From Sphingopyxis sp. JAI128 (GTDB taxonomy: Bacteria > Pseudomonadota > Alphaproteobacteria > Sphingomonadales > Sphingomonadaceae): a stretch of DNA of 64,000 nucleotides. The translations under genes and the position numbers were made by a program. The stretch covers positions 653,453-717,452 of the forward strand of contig NZ_JACHDA010000002.1 of assembly GCF_014207235.1 (NCBI RefSeq). The letters are read 5' to 3'. Shown here piece by piece: positions 63,910-64,000 of this stretch (position 1 is its first letter; each line of letters opens with the position of its first letter). The notes below the pieces were generated by a model. The model was not told the DNA's origin. It saw only the letters and a program-made list of their open reading frames with translations, and made no database searches.

Positions 63910-64000
63910 GCCGTGTTGACAAAAGGGATTCCCAAAGCGGGCTGCGTCTGATTCAAGACTGCTTTTTGAGGAGCAGTCATGGGTCGCGGGGATTTGTCGG
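63910..64000 (+). mobile_element. Left end of an IS5-family insertion sequence, cut by the window edge
   Basis: The sequence GGCCGTGTTGACAAAAGGG right after the methyltransferase stop has the look of an IS5/IS427-type terminal inverted repeat. A GAGGAG ribosome binding site and an ATG at 63979 begin a reading frame MGRGDLS, the usual N-terminus of these transposases. The right end lies outside the window. Confidence 0.72.
63979..64000 (+). CDS. IS5-family transposase, 3'-truncated by the window edge
   Basis: Only the first seven codons (MGRGDLS) are in the window. They match the start of IS5-type transposases and follow a good GAGGAG ribosome binding site. Confidence 0.6.

Noticed and set aside
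1..64000. CRISPR array
   Set aside because: No run of regularly spaced direct repeats with unique spacers was seen. The only regular array found is the hipBA operator set, with 26-27-base steps and no spacers.
1..64000. Ribosomal RNA or riboswitch
   Set aside because: No rRNA-like sequence and no recognisable riboswitch core were seen in any intergenic region.

Overview
The window is a GC-rich chromosomal segment that fits an alphaproteobacterium of the Sphingomonadaceae, probably Sphingopyxis-like. The evidence is a TonB receptor with sphingomonad-style catabolic neighbours, pairs of ECF sigma factors, a copper-resistance copAB pair, REP-like intergenic palindromes, and a bamA-skp-fabZ block with no lpxD, lpxA or lpxB between or beside the genes. 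The last point fits a lineage that uses glycosphingolipids in place of lipopolysaccharide. The genus is inferred from gene content, not from any search.

Layout. Positions 1-5.7 kb hold a truncated S41 peptidase, a GAF histidine kinase, and an operon of a DUF305 protein, a YncE-like beta-propeller, an ECF sigma factor and its anti-sigma factor. Positions 5.9-11.1 kb are a decaying catabolic patch: a broken amidohydrolase, an MFS transporter divergent from a TonB receptor, a DUF3237 protein and a ruined IS481-type transposase. Positions 11.3-16.4 kb hold a GFA protein, ahpCF, an O6-methylguanine methyltransferase and purT. Positions 16.7-27.8 kb are the core housekeeping run on the minus strand, transcribed rpsB-tsf-pyrH-frr-uppS-cdsA-dxr-rseP-bamA-skp-fabZ, with a large REP-like palindrome between tsf and pyrH. 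Positions 28-40.7 kb carry pssA-psd, icd, a CPA2 antiporter, an M16 peptidase, a nitrilase-family hydrolase, a NUDIX protein, a DUF4126 protein and a rubredoxin/ferredoxin-reductase-like flavoprotein.

Positions 40.8-44.9 kb are a copper or heavy-metal locus: a CnrY-, CnrX- and CnrH-like trio with overlapping genes, followed by copA and copB. The five metal ligands known from CnrX are present with exactly matching spacing. Positions 45-48.9 kb hold a quinone oxidoreductase relic, an alpha/beta hydrolase, a SnoaL-like protein, an SDR and a LysR regulator.

From 49 kb to the end is a genomic or defence island. A degenerate tRNA-Thr(CGT) on the minus strand and an intact one on the plus strand enclose hipBA (with four regularly spaced operators) and an uncharacterised HTH-like protein. 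After the intact tRNA come a tyrosine integrase broken by one amber codon, an excisionase-like HTH protein, a DUF2274 protein and a truncated trbI (an integrative conjugative element remnant), then an unknown gene, a McrBC-type restriction pair, a HEPN-like protein, a small HTH protein overlapping a DNA methyltransferase, and the left end of an IS5-family element cut by the window edge.
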